A DNA stretch of 64,000 nucleotides from Flavobacteriaceae bacterium PRS1 (GTDB taxonomy: Bacteria; Bacteroidota; Bacteroidia; Flavobacteriales; Flavobacteriaceae). The DNA lies in contig RDRZ01000002.1 in assembly GCA_003709165.1 (NCBI GenBank), positions 94,076-158,075 of the forward strand, read 5' to 3'. The position numbers and the translations under genes were made by a program. Below are positions 1 through 12,086 of the stretch, in pieces (the first letter of the stretch is position 1; the number at the start of each line of letters is the position of its first letter). The notes beneath the pieces were generated by a model. The model was not told where the DNA came from. It did not search any database and was given only the letters and a program-made list of their open reading frames with translations.

Positions 1-1
1 A

Positions 2-394
2 TATATTTTCGATCTAAATAATAACATTACGCTAATTGATTACGTTTTTGATCAATCTGTAAATGAAACTACCACTAAATTAGATCATTTAGTGCCACTA
101 CAACGAGTAGATGATGATCCTGATGGGCAAGGTATAAAATACAAGATTAGAATCACTCAGCATTTAAATAATTTAGCTTTTAAAGACTCTACAAATGTTA
201 AATTAGGTTTAGTGGTTACTACAAACGTAGCTTCAATAAACAATTTTGAGTTACAAGATCAAACTGGCATTTTAAAATCACTTGTTTCAGGTGAAATTTT
301 ATCGCCACGAAGCACGGTTCTTCATGGTAACAATACTCCTAATCAAGATAAAAAAGTTACCTTTAAAATATATTATACTGAACCTGACAATTAA
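2..394 (+). CDS. DUF4270 family protein, C-terminal part
   Basis: The frame is open from the window edge to TAA at 394, so about 130 C-terminal residues are present and the start lies outside the window. The segment RITQHLNN followed by STNVKLGLVV and a closing IYYTEPDN resembles the end of DUF4270 proteins, predicted secreted or surface proteins of Bacteroidota with no proven function. It ends 5 bp before glmS on the same strand, the usual order in Flavobacteriaceae, so the two are probably co-transcribed. The family call rests on recalled similarity of the C-terminus and on context. Confidence 0.75.
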   Translation, partial: YIFDLNNNITLIDYVFDQSVNETTTKLDHLVPLQRVDDDPDGQGIKYKIRITQHLNNLAFKDSTNVKLGLVVTTNVASINNFELQDQTGILKSLVSGEILSPRSTVLHGNNTPNQDKKVTFKIYYTEPDN

Positions 395-399
395 AATAT

Positions 400-2247
400 A
401 TGTGCGGAATAGTTGGATATATTGGACATCGTGATGCTTATCCTATTATTATTGAAGGATTGAAAAGATTAGAATATCGTGGTTATGATAGTGCAGGAAT
501 TGCCTTATACGATGGTACCAATCTTAATGTTACTAAAACAAAAGGGAAAGTTACAGATTTAGAATGTCGTATTGAAAAAGAAATTACTACTAATGGTACT
601 GTCGGAATTGGGCACACAAGATGGGCAACACATGGAATCCCAAATGATGTGAATGCACATCCGCACTATTCTAATTCAGGTAACCTCGTCATTGTCCACA
701 ATGGAATAATTGAAAACTACGAATCTTTAAAAAAAGAATTGATTAAAAGAGGATATTCTTTTACATCCGATACAGATACCGAAATTCTAATAAATCTTAT
801 TCAAGATGTAAAGCAAAAAGAAAATGTAATGCTTAGAAAGGCAGTTCAAATTGCATTAAATCAAATTGTTGGCACCTATGCAATTGCTGTTTTCGATAAA
901 AATAAACCCAATGAAATAGTGGTTGCCAAACTCGGAAGTCCATTAACTATTGGTATTGGTGAAGACGAATTTTTTATAGCAAGCGATGCTACACCTTTTT
1001 TAGAACATACTAATAATGCCATTTATTTAGAAGATGGAGAAATGGCAATTATTAGAAGACATAAAAACATAAAAATAAGAAAAATTAAAGACGACTCTTT
1101 AGTAAACCCGTACGTTCAAGAGCTACAATTGAACCTAGAACAAATAGAAAAAGGAGATTACGATCACTTTATGTTAAAAGAAATTTTTGAGCAGCCTCAT
1201 GCTATCAAAGATACCTTTAGAGGTCGATTGAAAACTGAAAAAGGCATTATTAAAATGGCTGGAGTCGATGATAATTTAGAAAAATTTCTCAATGCAAATA
1301 AAATTATAATTATTGCTTGTGGCACTTCCTGGCATGCTGGATTAGTTTCAGAATATATTTTTGAAAATATAGCAAGAATTCCTGTTGAAGTTGAATACGC
1401 ATCAGAGTTTAGATATAGAAACCCTGTCATTAATCAAAATGATATAGTAATTGCCATATCACAATCTGGAGAAACTGCCGATACTTTAGCTGCTATAAAA
1501 CTTGCCAAATCAAGAGGAGTATTCGTTTTTGGGATTTGTAATGTTGTTGGCTCATCTATTGCAAGAGAAACTCATGCAGGCGCATATACGCACGCAGGTC
1601 CTGAAATTGGTGTGGCTTCAACAAAAGCTTTTACTACACAAATTACAGTTTTAACTTTAATTGCTCTAAAATTGGCGAAAGCAAAAAGAACTATTTCTAA
1701 TTCAGATTATCATCACCATTTAAGTGAATTAGAGTTAATCCCTAAAAAGGTTGAAAAAGCACTTCTCTCCGACAGCCATATTAAAACTATTGCCCACATT
1801 TATAAAGATGTTCGCAATTTTCTGTATCTCGGAAGGGGTTATAATTTTCCTGTAGCCCTTGAAGGGGCTTTAAAATTAAAAGAAATTTCCTATATCCATG
1901 CCGAAGGTTATCCTGCAGCTGAAATGAAACATGGGCCTATTGCTTTAATTGACGAAAATATGCCAATTGTTGTTATCGCAATAAAAAAAGGGCATTATGA
2001 TAAAATTGTAAGTAACATTCGGGAAATTAAATCCAGAAAAGGTAAAATAATAGGAATCGTTACCGAAGGTGACACCATTGTAAAAGAATTAGCAGATTAT
2101 GTTATTGAAGTTCCTGATACCATTGAGTCTCTAACTCCTTTATTAACAACGATTCCTTTGCAACTATTGTCTTATCATATTGCCGTAATGCTCGATAAAA
2201 ATATTGACCAGCCACGTAATCTTGCAAAATCTGTTACTGTAGAATAG
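400..2247 (+). CDS. glmS: Glutamine--fructose-6-phosphate aminotransferase (isomerizing)
   Basis: GlmS makes glucosamine-6-phosphate from fructose-6-phosphate and glutamine, the first step to UDP-GlcNAc for peptidoglycan and LPS; it is cytoplasmic. The 615-residue length is normal. The N-terminal glutaminase domain starts MCGIVGYIG, so Cys2 is the catalytic nucleophile after Met removal, and this fixes the start. Two SIS sugar-isomerase domains follow, with CGTSWHAG near residue 308 and SQSGETADT near 352. The C-terminus is the family signature DQPRNLAKSVTVE. The gene sits directly behind the DUF4270 gene. Intact, with no oddities. Confidence 0.98.
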   Translation: MCGIVGYIGHRDAYPIIIEGLKRLEYRGYDSAGIALYDGTNLNVTKTKGKVTDLECRIEKEITTNGTVGIGHTRWATHGIPNDVNAHPHYSNSGNLVIVHNGIIENYESLKKELIKRGYSFTSDTDTEILINLIQDVKQKENVMLRKAVQIALNQIVGTYAIAVFDKNKPNEIVVAKLGSPLTIGIGEDEFFIASDATPFLEHTNNAIYLEDGEMAIIRRHKNIKIRKIKDDSLVNPYVQELQLNLEQIEKGDYDHFMLKEIFEQPHAIKDTFRGRLKTEKGIIKMAGVDDNLEKFLNANKIIIIACGTSWHAGLVSEYIFENIARIPVEVEYASEFRYRNPVINQNDIVIAISQSGETADTLAAIKLAKSRGVFVFGICNVVGSSIARETHAGAYTHAGPEIGVASTKAFTTQITVLTLIALKLAKAKRTISNSDYHHHLSELELIPKKVEKALLSDSHIKTIAHIYKDVRNFLYLGRGYNFPVALEGALKLKEISYIHAEGYPAAEMKHGPIALIDENMPIVVIAIKKGHYDKIVSNIREIKSRKGKIIGIVTEGDTIVKELADYVIEVPDTIESLTPLLTTIPLQLLSYHIAVMLDKNIDQPRNLAKSVTVE

Positions 2248-2281
2248 TACTATATAGTCTTTATTTTAACTTAACAAGGTT

Positions 2282-2307
2282 TTTTTTAATAAACTTTTAT
2301 TAAAAAA
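2282..2307 (+). terminator. AT-only stem-loop after glmS
   Basis: An 11-bp perfect inverted repeat, TTTTTTAATAA paired with TTATTAAAAAA around a 4-nt ACTT loop, begins 34 bp after the glmS stop. It contains no G:C pair, so the stem is weak. It could be a terminator for the DUF4270-glmS unit or simply lie in the leader of the next gene. Confidence 0.4.
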
Positions 2308-2345
2308 GTGTATATTGCTATTTATAAAATAAACTAATTAACAAT

Positions 2346-5141
2346 ATGAAAACAATTACTAAACTTTTATTATTGCTTTTTTGTGCATTTTCCTACGCAC
2401 AAACTTCTGTAAACGGGAACGTTACTGATGATAGCGGACAACCTCTTTCTGGAGCAAATGTTATTGTTGTAGGAACAACAACAGGAGTCGTTACAGATTT
2501 TGACGGAAATTATAAACTTACTGTGAAACAGAATCCTCCATTTTCAATTCGAGTAAGTAGTATAGGTTTTGAAACAGTAACTAAAGAAGTGACTACAAAC
2601 CTTCAAACATTAGACTTTGTGTTAAATGAAGGTAACGAACTCGATGAAATAGTTATTTCTGCTTCCAGAACTCCTGAAAGCGTTAGAGAATCGCCTGTAA
2701 CTATAGAAAGGTTTGATGCCAATGATATTAAATTCGCTGCATCTCCCGATTTTTATACCAGTTTAGAAAACTTAAAAGGAGTAGATGTTAACCAAGGAAG
2801 TTTAACCTTTAACTCTGTAAATACACGAGGCTTTGCAACTTTTGCAAATACAAGATTTGTTCAATTAGTAGATGGTATGGATAACTCATCACCATTACTA
2901 AATTTCGTAATAGGAAATTTACTAGGGTTAAACGAATTGGATATAAGCAGCATAGAATTATTACCTGGAGCAGCTTCGGCATTATATGGTGCAAATGCTT
3001 TTAATGGTATCTTATTTATGAATAGCAAAAGCCCTTTCGACCATCAAGGTATAAGTGTATATTATAAAACAGGGGTTACAGTACAAGATTTAGCTGGAGA
3101 CAACCAGTTTTACGATTTTGGGATAAGAGCTGCGCATGCTTTTTCTGATAAATTTGCTGCCAAAGCTTCATTTTCTTTTTTAAAAGGTACGGATTGGTAT
3201 GTAAATGACACTAATGAATATGTACAAGGTTCACCTGGAACAGCTGATGCAATCCTTCCTTTCGGGTCTAGCCTTACTCATGATGCATTAAATATATATG
3301 GGGATGAAGTAACTTTAGGTGCAGTTGGACAAGATCTTAATCAAGTTGCACAATTTTTAGAATTTATAGGTGCAATACCGCCTGGAGCTAGTGCTTTGGT
3401 TCCTGCTGTAGATGTAGGTAGAACAGGGTATAGGGAACAAGACTTAACCGATTATAATGCAAGTAACGGGAAATTGGACGTTACTTTAATATATAAGCCT
3501 TTTGGGAATGACATAGAAGTAGAATGGAAAACTAAATATGGCTTTGGAAATACGATTTACCAAGGTGCTAATAGATATGCTATGAAGAATTTCTCTTTGC
3601 AACAACACAAATTAGAAATTCGTGGAGCTGATTTCTTTATTAGAGGATATGCTACAGCTGAAAATGCTGGCGATTCTTACGACATGCGTTTTACTGGTAT
3701 TAATATGAATAAAATTGGCGCTTCAACTTGGTTTGGTACATACGCAGGAGCTTATGTTCAAGGTGCAGGTCAAGTATTAGCTGGCGGTGGCAATCCTTTT
3801 GACCCTGCCGTACAAGCTCAATTACATGCAGGAGCTAGAGCTTTTGCAGATGATACAGTTACTCCTCAACCTGGAACACCAGAATTTATAGCACTTTTTA
3901 ATCAAATAATTACAGACCCTGATATTACTACAGGTTCTAAATTTCTTGATAATACAAAAATGTATATTGGCGAAGGTAATTATAACTTTAAAAGAATGTT
4001 AAATAATGCTGTAGATTTACAAGTAGGTGGGTCTTTCAGACAATATTCTTTAAACTCTGGAGGAACAATATTTACCGATTATGATGGTCCTATAGAATAT
4101 AACGAATATGGAGCTTATATTCAAGCAATTAAAAAGTTTTCTGATGATAAATTAAAAGTTTCAGCTTCAGTGCGTTATGATAAGAATGAATATTTTGATC
4201 CAAGTTATTCTCCAAGATTCTCGGTAAATTATTCAGCTGGAGAAAACAAACAACATAATATTAGAGCTTCTTACCAAACAGGATTTAGAAACCCAGACAC
4301 ACAATCTTTATTTATTGGTTTTGATGTAGGCAGAGCTATTTTAGTAGGTTCGTCACCCGCAAATTTAGATAGAAAATTGCCAGGGACAGATCTTACTGGT
4401 AGAGATGTTTATTTCGATTCTTATACAGCAACCTCTGTTGCAGCTTTTGCAGCAGCTGGAGATCCGTCACTTTTAGTACCTGTGCAAATCCCCTTGGTAA
4501 AACAAGAAAAAGTTACTGCTATTGATGTAGGATATCGTGGAAAAGTAGGTGTTTTTACTGTAGATTTTAATGCGTATTATAATACTTATGATGGGTTTAT
4601 TGCTACAAAGGTTGTTATTACTCCTAACTCTGGTTCTACTTCTGATATCTCTGGAGTTATAGATTTAGCTACTGGAAATTTTAAAGCTTTCTTAACTTAT
4701 ACAAATTCTCTTGCTGAAGTTAATTCTTATGGTGGTGTTATTAGTTTGTCTACTAAAATAGCTAAAGATTATAAATTCAGTATCAATTATACCTATGCTC
4801 AATTTGATTTTGATCAAGCATCAGATCCAGATTTTAAAGCAGGATTTAATACGCCTAAACATAAAGTAAAAGTGTCTTTTGGAAACCGAAAATTGTTTGA
4901 AAACTTTGGTTTTGGTGTTAATTTACGATGGAGTGATGAATATTTATGGGAAGCTAGTATTGCAAATGCTTTAATGCCATCAAGAACAGTAGTTGATGCG
5001 CAAATAAATTATTCTATTCCTTCCATTAAATCTATATTTAAAATTGGCGCAACTAATTTAGGTGGCAAAGAATATCAAAGTGCTGTAGGAGCTCCATTTA
5101 TTGGGTCGCAGTATTTTATGTCTTGGACTATAAACAACTAA
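2346..5141 (+). CDS. TonB-dependent outer-membrane receptor with carboxypeptidase-like domain
   Basis: A 931-residue outer-membrane active transporter. Residues 1-19 are a signal peptide (MKTITKLLLLLFCAFSYAQ). A CarboxypepD_reg-like beta-sandwich follows (about 20-105, with GANVIVVGTTTGVVTDFDG), then the plug (about 110-225, with LPGAASALYGANAFNG) and a long beta-barrel ending in aromatic QYFMSWTINN. No SusD partner follows, so this is a SusD-independent type, and the substrate cannot be read from the sequence. It stands alone between the glmS hairpin and a clear terminator. Intact. Confidence 0.9.
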   Translation: MKTITKLLLLLFCAFSYAQTSVNGNVTDDSGQPLSGANVIVVGTTTGVVTDFDGNYKLTVKQNPPFSIRVSSIGFETVTKEVTTNLQTLDFVLNEGNELDEIVISASRTPESVRESPVTIERFDANDIKFAASPDFYTSLENLKGVDVNQGSLTFNSVNTRGFATFANTRFVQLVDGMDNSSPLLNFVIGNLLGLNELDISSIELLPGAASALYGANAFNGILFMNSKSPFDHQGISVYYKTGVTVQDLAGDNQFYDFGIRAAHAFSDKFAAKASFSFLKGTDWYVNDTNEYVQGSPGTADAILPFGSSLTHDALNIYGDEVTLGAVGQDLNQVAQFLEFIGAIPPGASALVPAVDVGRTGYREQDLTDYNASNGKLDVTLIYKPFGNDIEVEWKTKYGFGNTIYQGANRYAMKNFSLQQHKLEIRGADFFIRGYATAENAGDSYDMRFTGINMNKIGASTWFGTYAGAYVQGAGQVLAGGGNPFDPAVQAQLHAGARAFADDTVTPQPGTPEFIALFNQIITDPDITTGSKFLDNTKMYIGEGNYNFKRMLNNAVDLQVGGSFRQYSLNSGGTIFTDYDGPIEYNEYGAYIQAIKKFSDDKLKVSASVRYDKNEYFDPSYSPRFSVNYSAGENKQHNIRASYQTGFRNPDTQSLFIGFDVGRAILVGSSPANLDRKLPGTDLTGRDVYFDSYTATSVAAFAAAGDPSLLVPVQIPLVKQEKVTAIDVGYRGKVGVFTVDFNAYYNTYDGFIATKVVITPNSGSTSDISGVIDLATGNFKAFLTYTNSLAEVNSYGGVISLSTKIAKDYKFSINYTYAQFDFDQASDPDFKAGFNTPKHKVKVSFGNRKLFENFGFGVNLRWSDEYLWEASIANALMPSRTVVDAQINYSIPSIKSIFKIGATNLGGKEYQSAVGAPFIGSQYFMSWTINN

Positions 5142-5179
5142 GAACTATTAAGAAACAAAGCCATTACCTTTGTATATTT

Positions 5180-5206
5180 AAAACCCAGAATTCTGTTCTG
5201 GGTTTT
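5180..5206 (+). terminator. Rho-independent terminator after the TonB receptor
   Basis: An 11-bp perfect stem, AAAACCCAGAA paired with TTCTGGGTTTT around loop TTCTG, ends in a T-run and lies 38 bp after the receptor stop and upstream of the atpD promoter. The A- and T-flanked G:C core is typical of Flavobacteriaceae terminators. Confidence 0.85.
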
Positions 5207-5296
5207 ATTATTTAGACTTCTTTCTGCATTACTAAAAAGAATTAAAAAAAGTCTATTATTTTTCATTCAAAACACAGTCTTTTTAATTAAAAAATA

Positions 5297-5304
5297 TATC
5301 TTTG
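5297..5304 (+). promoter_or_regulatory. Promoter -7 box for atpDC
   Basis: TATCTTTG matches the Bacteroidota primary sigma -7 consensus TAnnTTTG and lies 86 bp before atpD. No clear TTG -33 element is seen at 19 bp spacing, so only the -7 box is claimed. Confidence 0.6.
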
Positions 5305-5386
5305 CAGCGCGAAAAACCAAGTATTCAAATTGATTGATTGAGTTTGTTTTTTAAATAAAAATTTTAGCAAAACAATAAACATATAA

Positions 5387-6898
<1,512 letters not shown>

Positions 6899-6937
6899 CC
6901 AAGCTTTGCTTTATAAACTTCAAAACTCAAGCACCAA

Positions 6938-6985
6938 AATCCAATTTATTGCTTTTGGAATTTGGAATTTGTAAATTGAAATTTT
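6938..6985 (+). repeat. AT-rich interspersed repeat with TTGGAATTTGGAA core
   Basis: The atpD-atpC gap holds a partly self-complementary stretch: CCAAAATCCAA on the left and TTTTGGAATTTGGAATTTG on the right. A related TTGGAATTTGGAAATTT lies upstream of gmk (61575-61591). Similar GGAATTTGGAATT strings are, from memory, common in Flavobacteriaceae intergenic regions. Its role is unknown; an RNA-level intergenic repeat or processing site is possible. Confidence 0.45.
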
Positions 6986-6993
6986 GAAAACTT

Positions 6994-7272
6994 ATGTATT
7001 TAGAAATTATAACACCAGAAGCCATATTATTTAGCGGAGAAGTAACATCAGTTGCTGTTCCTGGTGTAAGTGGTGAATTTGAAATGCTTAATAATCATGC
7101 ACCAATCGTATCACTCTTAAAAGAAGGCTATGTTAAGATTTATGGAGACATCAAACTTGAAGAAGATGTTGAAGATAAATTTGAAAAAGATAAAAACAAT
7201 GGAACTTGGTTAGCCATTAATTCTGGCACTTTAGAAATGAAGGATAATAAAATTATTGTTTTAGCTGACTAA
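6994..7272 (+). CDS. atpC: F0F1 ATP synthase subunit epsilon, short form
   Basis: The central-stalk subunit of F1. Its 92 residues cover only the N-terminal beta-sandwich (MYLEIITPEAILFSGEVTSV, then FEMLNNHAPIVSLL); the C-terminal inhibitory helical hairpin of longer epsilon subunits is absent, as is usual in Bacteroidota. It follows atpD and ends 7 bp before the convergent glpF stop. Intact. Confidence 0.95.
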   Translation: MYLEIITPEAILFSGEVTSVAVPGVSGEFEMLNNHAPIVSLLKEGYVKIYGDIKLEEDVEDKFEKDKNNGTWLAINSGTLEMKDNKIIVLAD

Positions 7273-7279
7273 ATTCTGT

Positions 7280-8014
7280 TTACAACATTAAATATAATGC
7301 CGAAGCAATAACTCCTCCAATTAACGGTCCAATAACCGGAATCCACGCATAACTCCAATCGCTACTTCTTTTAAATTTTATTGGTAAAATTGTATAAATA
7401 ATTCGTGGACCCAAATCTCTGGCAGGATTAATAGCATACCCTGTTGTACCACCCAAACTTAAACCGATAACCCATACCACAAAGGCTACAGGAATTGCGC
7501 CCAGAGAACCCAATCCAAAATTAATAGCTTCTTCTGAACCAATACTCAATTCTGGACCAGCTATATATAATACTGCAAAAATTAATACAAAGGTTCCAAC
7601 CACTTCGCTTAAAAAGTTTCTCGGAAAATTTCGTATCGCAGGTGAGGTACAAAACGTTGCTTTTACGGCATCCTTATCTTCCGTTATTTTATAATGGTCT
7701 AGATACATAAGCCATACTACAAACGAACCTAGCATAGCTCCTATAAACTGTGCTAATATGTATGGCATGACATCTACCCATTCAAATAAACCAGCAACTG
7801 CTAACGAAACTGTAACAGCAGGATTAAGATGCGCTCCACTATATGGTCCAGCAACAAGTACGCCAACATAGACTGCTAATCCCCAACCCGTTGTTATAAC
7901 CATCCAACCTGAATCATTCGCTTTGGTGTCTTTTAATACAATATTGGCAACTACACCATTACCCAATAGAATTAATAAAAAAGTTCCTAAAATTTCAGCT
8001 GTAAATGCAGACAT
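7280..8014 (-). CDS. glpF: Aquaglyceroporin (MIP family), glycerol facilitator
   Basis: An inner-membrane channel for glycerol and small polyols. The 244 residues have six hydrophobic segments and two half-helices with the NPA motifs, HLNPAVTVSLA near residue 64 and AINPARDLGPR near 195. The DLGPR form (Asp after NPAR) marks the glycerol-permeable GlpF branch rather than strict aquaporins. It is the last gene of the run HK-RR-SSS-glpK-glpF, 19 bp after glpK. Co-location with glycerol kinase supports glycerol uptake by facilitated diffusion and trapping. Confidence 0.93.
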   Translation of the reverse strand: MSAFTAEILGTFLLILLGNGVVANIVLKDTKANDSGWMVITTGWGLAVYVGVLVAGPYSGAHLNPAVTVSLAVAGLFEWVDVMPYILAQFIGAMLGSFVVWLMYLDHYKITEDKDAVKATFCTSPAIRNFPRNFLSEVVGTFVLIFAVLYIAGPELSIGSEEAINFGLGSLGAIPVAFVVWVIGLSLGGTTGYAINPARDLGPRIIYTILPIKFKRSSDWSYAWIPVIGPLIGGVIASALYLML

Positions 8015-8033
8015 AATTTGTTGTTTTTAAATG

Positions 8034-9527
8034 TTACTCAATCCAATTGGCACTTCTTGAAACTGCTTTATGCCATTGTTTTAATAGTTCTTCTACTTTT
8101 TTTGTTTCCATTTCTGGTTTGAAAGTTTTGTTTATTGACCATTGACTTTTTAATTCTTCGATACTCTCCCAGAAACCAATAGCCAATCCAGCCAAGTAAG
8201 CTGCACCAAGTGCTGTAATTTCCTGGACATTAGGTCTTACAACAGGAAACCCAAAAATATCTGTTTGAAATTGTAATAAAAGATTGTTGCCAGTTGCGCC
8301 TCCATCAACACGTAGTTCCGTTCCTTTTGCATTGGAATCCGCTTCCATAGCACTTACAATATCATACACTTGATATGCTATACCTTCTAATGTTGCTCTT
8401 GCTATATGTGCTTGCGTAGTGCCTCGGGTTATTCCAACTATTGTGCCTCGTGCATACGAATCCCAATATGGTGCTCCTAATCCAGTTAACGCAGGAACAA
8501 AATAAACACCTCCATTATCTGGCACGCTGGATGCTAGTGCTTCAATTTCAGCAGCAGTGTCAATTATTTTTAATCCATCTCTTAACCATTGTACAGCTGC
8601 ACCGCCAACAAAAACACTGCCTTCAAGCGCATAATTAACCTTTCCATTTATTTTCCAGGCAACAGTTGTTAACAGATTGTTTTTCGAATAAACTGGTTCT
8701 TCTCCAGTATTCATCAATAAAAAACAACCTGTACCATAAGTGTTTTTCACCATGCCTTTTTCTGTACATAATTGACCAAATAATGCAGCTTGTTGGTCAC
8801 CTACAATACCTGAAATTGGTATCTTCTTTTTAAATAAGGTTACCGATGTTTCTCCGTAAATTTCACTGCTCTCTTTTACTTCAGGCAGAATGCTTCTTGG
8901 AATATTAAAAAGATCAAGTAATTCCTGATCCCATTCTAAACTATGGATATTGAATAACATCGTTCGACTCGCATTACTAACATCTGTGATAAATTTTTCA
9001 CCATTGGTTAGCTTCCAAACCAACCACGTATCTACTGTCCCGAAACACAGTTCATTATTATTTGCTTTTTCTCTTGCTCCTTCTACATTATCCAGTATCC
9101 ATTTTAATTTAGTTGCAGAAAAATAAGCGTCCAAAATTAAACCTGTTTTCTCTTTAATGGATTCCTTTTTTCCATTTGCTTTTAGTTCATCACAATACTT
9201 CGCTGTACGTCTGTCTTGCCATACTATTGCATTATAAATTGGTTCGCCAGTATTTTTATCCCAAACTACAGTCGTTTCCCTCTGATTTGTAATTCCGATA
9301 GCTACTACTTCTTGATTAGAATCTTCAGCTAAATTTAAAACTTTTTTTGCGGAAGAAATTTGCGATTCCCAAATTTCGATTGGATTATGCTCAACCCAAC
9401 CTGGTTCTGGAAAAATTTGTTCGAAGTCTTGTTGTGCGATTTCTACAGGTTCACCTTTATGATTAAAAAGTACTGCTCTGGATGAAGTAGTACCTTGATC
9501 TAATGACATTATAAGTTTTGTATTCAT
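8034..9527 (-). CDS. glpK: Glycerol kinase
   Basis: Phosphorylates glycerol to sn-glycerol-3-phosphate in the cytoplasm and so traps it. The 497-residue FGGY-family protein starts [16 protein letters not shown] (phosphate-binding loop) and has GWVEHNP, the substrate-site WQDRRT near residue 103, [10 protein letters not shown], and the C-terminal ATPase segment [17 protein letters not shown]. It lies between the symporter and glpF with gaps of about 20 bp. No glycerol-3-phosphate dehydrogenase is in the window, so the next step is encoded elsewhere. Intact. Confidence 0.97.
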   Translation of the reverse strand: MNTKLIMSLDQGTTSSRAVLFNHKGEPVEIAQQDFEQIFPEPGWVEHNPIEIWESQISSAKKVLNLAEDSNQEVVAIGITNQRETTVVWDKNTGEPIYNAIVWQDRRTAKYCDELKANGKKESIKEKTGLILDAYFSATKLKWILDNVEGAREKANNNELCFGTVDTWLVWKLTNGEKFITDVSNASRTMLFNIHSLEWDQELLDLFNIPRSILPEVKESSEIYGETSVTLFKKKIPISGIVGDQQAALFGQLCTEKGMVKNTYGTGCFLLMNTGEEPVYSKNNLLTTVAWKINGKVNYALEGSVFVGGAAVQWLRDGLKIIDTAAEIEALASSVPDNGGVYFVPALTGLGAPYWDSYARGTIVGITRGTTQAHIARATLEGIAYQVYDIVSAMEADSNAKGTELRVDGGATGNNLLLQFQTDIFGFPVVRPNVQEITALGAAYLAGLAIGFWESIEELKSQWSINKTFKPEMETKKVEELLKQWHKAVSRSANWIE

Positions 9528-9546
9528 TTTTGGTTTTTTAATTACT

Positions 9547-11358
9547 TTATAGAATTGTTACTTTAATTTTATTCCAAACTTTTGATAATGCAACCGCAGA
9601 AACTAGTGCAACTCCAGTTAAAATTATAGCCAAACTATAATCTCCATAAATCCAATATCCAGTAGCGAACATGATAGAATATATTAATACACACCCAATT
9701 AACATTGCTATTATTCCTGATGGAACACTCCATCCTTCATTGCTGTCAATTAAAACAATATTTTCATCTGAAGCATCATCAATTACTTTTGTCCATCCAG
9801 GACCTCCAGGTTGAATTTTCTTATAGAAATTTTGTAAAACTTCTTTACTTTCTGCTCTTGTTAAATAGGTTACCACGACCCAAACTACTGTTGTTACTAA
9901 AACTACCGTAGGAAATTTGGCATAAGAAGGCATAAGTCCATCATCGCCAAAAAAGTAATCTCCTAAAAAAGTGAAATTCAAAAGTATTGAAACAATTCCA
10001 GAAACAAGCATCGCAGAAATTTCGCTCCATGCATTTATGCGCCACCAAAACCAACGCAAAATAAATATTAACCCTGTTCCAGCGCCAAACATTAAAATAA
10101 TGTCGAATAATTGAAGTGCATTTGTTAATACAAGTGCTAATAATGCGCTGAACACCATTAGGACTATTGTCGAAATTCTTCCAACTCTAACCAACTCTTT
10201 TTCTGAAGCACCCTTATTAATTTGTTGTTTGTAAAAATCGTTTACTATGTAAGATGCTCCCCAATTTAAATGCGTTGAAATAGTACTCATATAGGCCGCA
10301 ACTAAAGATGCTAATACCAATCCCAACAATCCACTCGGTAGCAAGGTAAGCATAGCAGAATATGCTAAATCGTGTCCTAATTTATCTTCAGGAATTAAAG
10401 GAAACGCTTCTTGAATGCTTGCCAAATCAGGAAAAATAATGAGTGATGCTAAAGCTACAATTATCCATGGCCAAGGTCGTAAAGCATAATGCATAATGTT
10501 AAAGAAAAACGTTGCACCAATGGCATGGTTTTCATTTTTTGCTGCCAACATACGCTGTGCAATATAACCTCCTCCTCCTGGCTCTGCTCCTGGATACCAG
10601 GAACTCCACCATTGCACAGCTAAAGGAATTATTAACAGGGTAATAAGTGTTTCTTTGTCGTTAAAGTCTGGCAATATGGATAACTTATCTACCACATTTT
10701 CATGTTGAAGTAAGGCTTCTAAACCACCCACTTCCGGTAATCCAACCAAATAATAAGCAGCACCTATAGCGCCTGCCATAGCTGTAAAAAATAAAATAAA
10801 ATCGGTATAAACCACGCCTCTAAATCCTCCTAAAGCACTAAATATTACTGTAACAACTCCTGCATAAACAACCGTTTCCCAAGGCTGCAATCCTAACATA
10901 ATACTGCCTATTTTAATAGCTGCAAGTGTAACGCCTGCCATTGCCAAAACGTTAAAAATAATACCGAGATATACTGCTCTAAAACTTCGTAAAAATCGTG
11001 CTGGTGCTCCTCCATATCGCAACTCATAAAATTCAATATCTGTGTTTACTTTAGATTTTCGCCATAGTTTTGCATATACAAAAACGGTAAGTAATCCTGT
11101 AATTAGAAAAGCCCACCATACCCAATTTCCTGAAACGCCATTGTTTCTAACAATGTCTGTCACTAAATTTGGTGTGTCTGTCGAAAATGTTGTAGCAACC
11201 ATCGATACGCCAAGCAACCACCAGGGCATATTGCGTCCTGATAAGAAGAATTCTGTAGAGTTTTTACCAGATTGTTTTGATACCCAAATTCCTATAAAAA
11301 GTGTTATAGCAAAAAAGGATGTTATTATAATAAAATCTATTGTTGATAATTCTACCAT
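9547..11358 (-). CDS. Sodium:solute symporter (SSS family)
   Basis: A 603-residue inner-membrane symporter with about 13-15 hydrophobic segments. Family features are [17 protein letters not shown] near residue 35, [23 protein letters not shown] (SGLT-like core) and [19 protein letters not shown] in the second half. Family members move sugars, polyols, amino acids or vitamins with Na+; the substrate cannot be read here. It is wedged between a LytTR regulator (11 bp upstream) and glpK (19 bp downstream). A glycerol- or glycoside-related substrate is an inference from these neighbours. Intact. Confidence 0.88.
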   Translation of the reverse strand: MVELSTIDFIIITSFFAITLFIGIWVSKQSGKNSTEFFLSGRNMPWWLLGVSMVATTFSTDTPNLVTDIVRNNGVSGNWVWWAFLITGLLTVFVYAKLWRKSKVNTDIEFYELRYGGAPARFLRSFRAVYLGIIFNVLAMAGVTLAAIKIGSIMLGLQPWETVVYAGVVTVIFSALGGFRGVVYTDFILFFTAMAGAIGAAYYLVGLPEVGGLEALLQHENVVDKLSILPDFNDKETLITLLIIPLAVQWWSSWYPGAEPGGGGYIAQRMLAAKNENHAIGATFFFNIMHYALRPWPWIIVALASLIIFPDLASIQEAFPLIPEDKLGHDLAYSAMLTLLPSGLLGLVLASLVAAYMSTISTHLNWGASYIVNDFYKQQINKGASEKELVRVGRISTIVLMVFSALLALVLTNALQLFDIILMFGAGTGLIFILRWFWWRINAWSEISAMLVSGIVSILLNFTFLGDYFFGDDGLMPSYAKFPTVVLVTTVVWVVVTYLTRAESKEVLQNFYKKIQPGGPGWTKVIDDASDENIVLIDSNEGWSVPSGIIAMLIGCVLIYSIMFATGYWIYGDYSLAIILTGVALVSAVALSKVWNKIKVTIL

Positions 11359-11369
11359 GATGATTTATT

Positions 11370-12086
11370 TTATGAGTCTTCATTAGTATTTAATATGCGT
11401 TCTTTTGTTTGTTTCAAATAGTTTCTGCCAATTGGGATTTTCTTATTAGAAATTTCAACTGTATTCCCTTCTAAAGCAATAATTTTATTTATAGAAATAG
11501 TATATGATCTATGTATGCGTATAAAATTAGATTGTGGTAATTCTTCGGTTATAGCAGTTAATGATTTATGAACTACATAATCACCAAGTGATGTAATTAC
11601 TTTTATATAATCTTTAAGGCTTTCAATAAAAAGAATGTCATTAAGATTCACTTTTATAAGCTTTTTGTTAGCCTTTAAAAAAATATGTGGTTCATTTTGT
11701 AAACCAGAATCTCCACTTGCACTACTAATATAAATTTGTTGATAAATCTTATTCATCGCTTTTAGAAACCTATTAAAAGGTATTGGCTTTACCAAATAGT
11801 CCAAAACATTTAGTTCAAAACTTTTAACAGCATACTCTCTATAAGCAGTTGTAATTATAATTAAAGGTTTGTGACTTAAGTTTTCAATAAAAGCAAACCC
11901 AGTCATCTGTGGCATATTAATATCCAAAAATATAACATCTACTTTCTCTTGTTCTAATATTCCATACGCTTTTAATGGATTCGTGAAAGTGCCTACAACC
12001 TCTATATGATCAAAATTCTTTAAATGATTTTCTATCACATTTATAGCCAAAGGCTCATCATCGATTATAACACACTTAATTTTCAT
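11370..12086 (-). CDS. LytTR-family response regulator
   Basis: A cytoplasmic DNA-binding regulator of 238 residues. The receiver domain (1-115) has the acidic pair in CVIIDDEPLA, the phospho-acceptor Asp in VDVIFLDINMP (near 55) and the Lys in LDYLVKPIPF. The C-terminal LytTR DNA-binding domain (about 135-235) has LNDILFIESLKDYIKV and NFIRIHRSYTISINKI. It overlaps the upstream histidine kinase gene by 4 bp, so the two form a cognate pair, and it precedes the symporter by 11 bp. Control of the symporter/glpK/glpF genes is inferred from location. Confidence 0.93.
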   Translation of the reverse strand: MKIKCVIIDDEPLAINVIENHLKNFDHIEVVGTFTNPLKAYGILEQEKVDVIFLDINMPQMTGFAFIENLSHKPLIIITTAYREYAVKSFELNVLDYLVKPIPFNRFLKAMNKIYQQIYISSASGDSGLQNEPHIFLKANKKLIKVNLNDILFIESLKDYIKVITSLGDYVVHKSLTAITEELPQSNFIRIHRSYTISINKIIALEGNTVEISNKKIPIGRNYLKQTKERILNTNEDS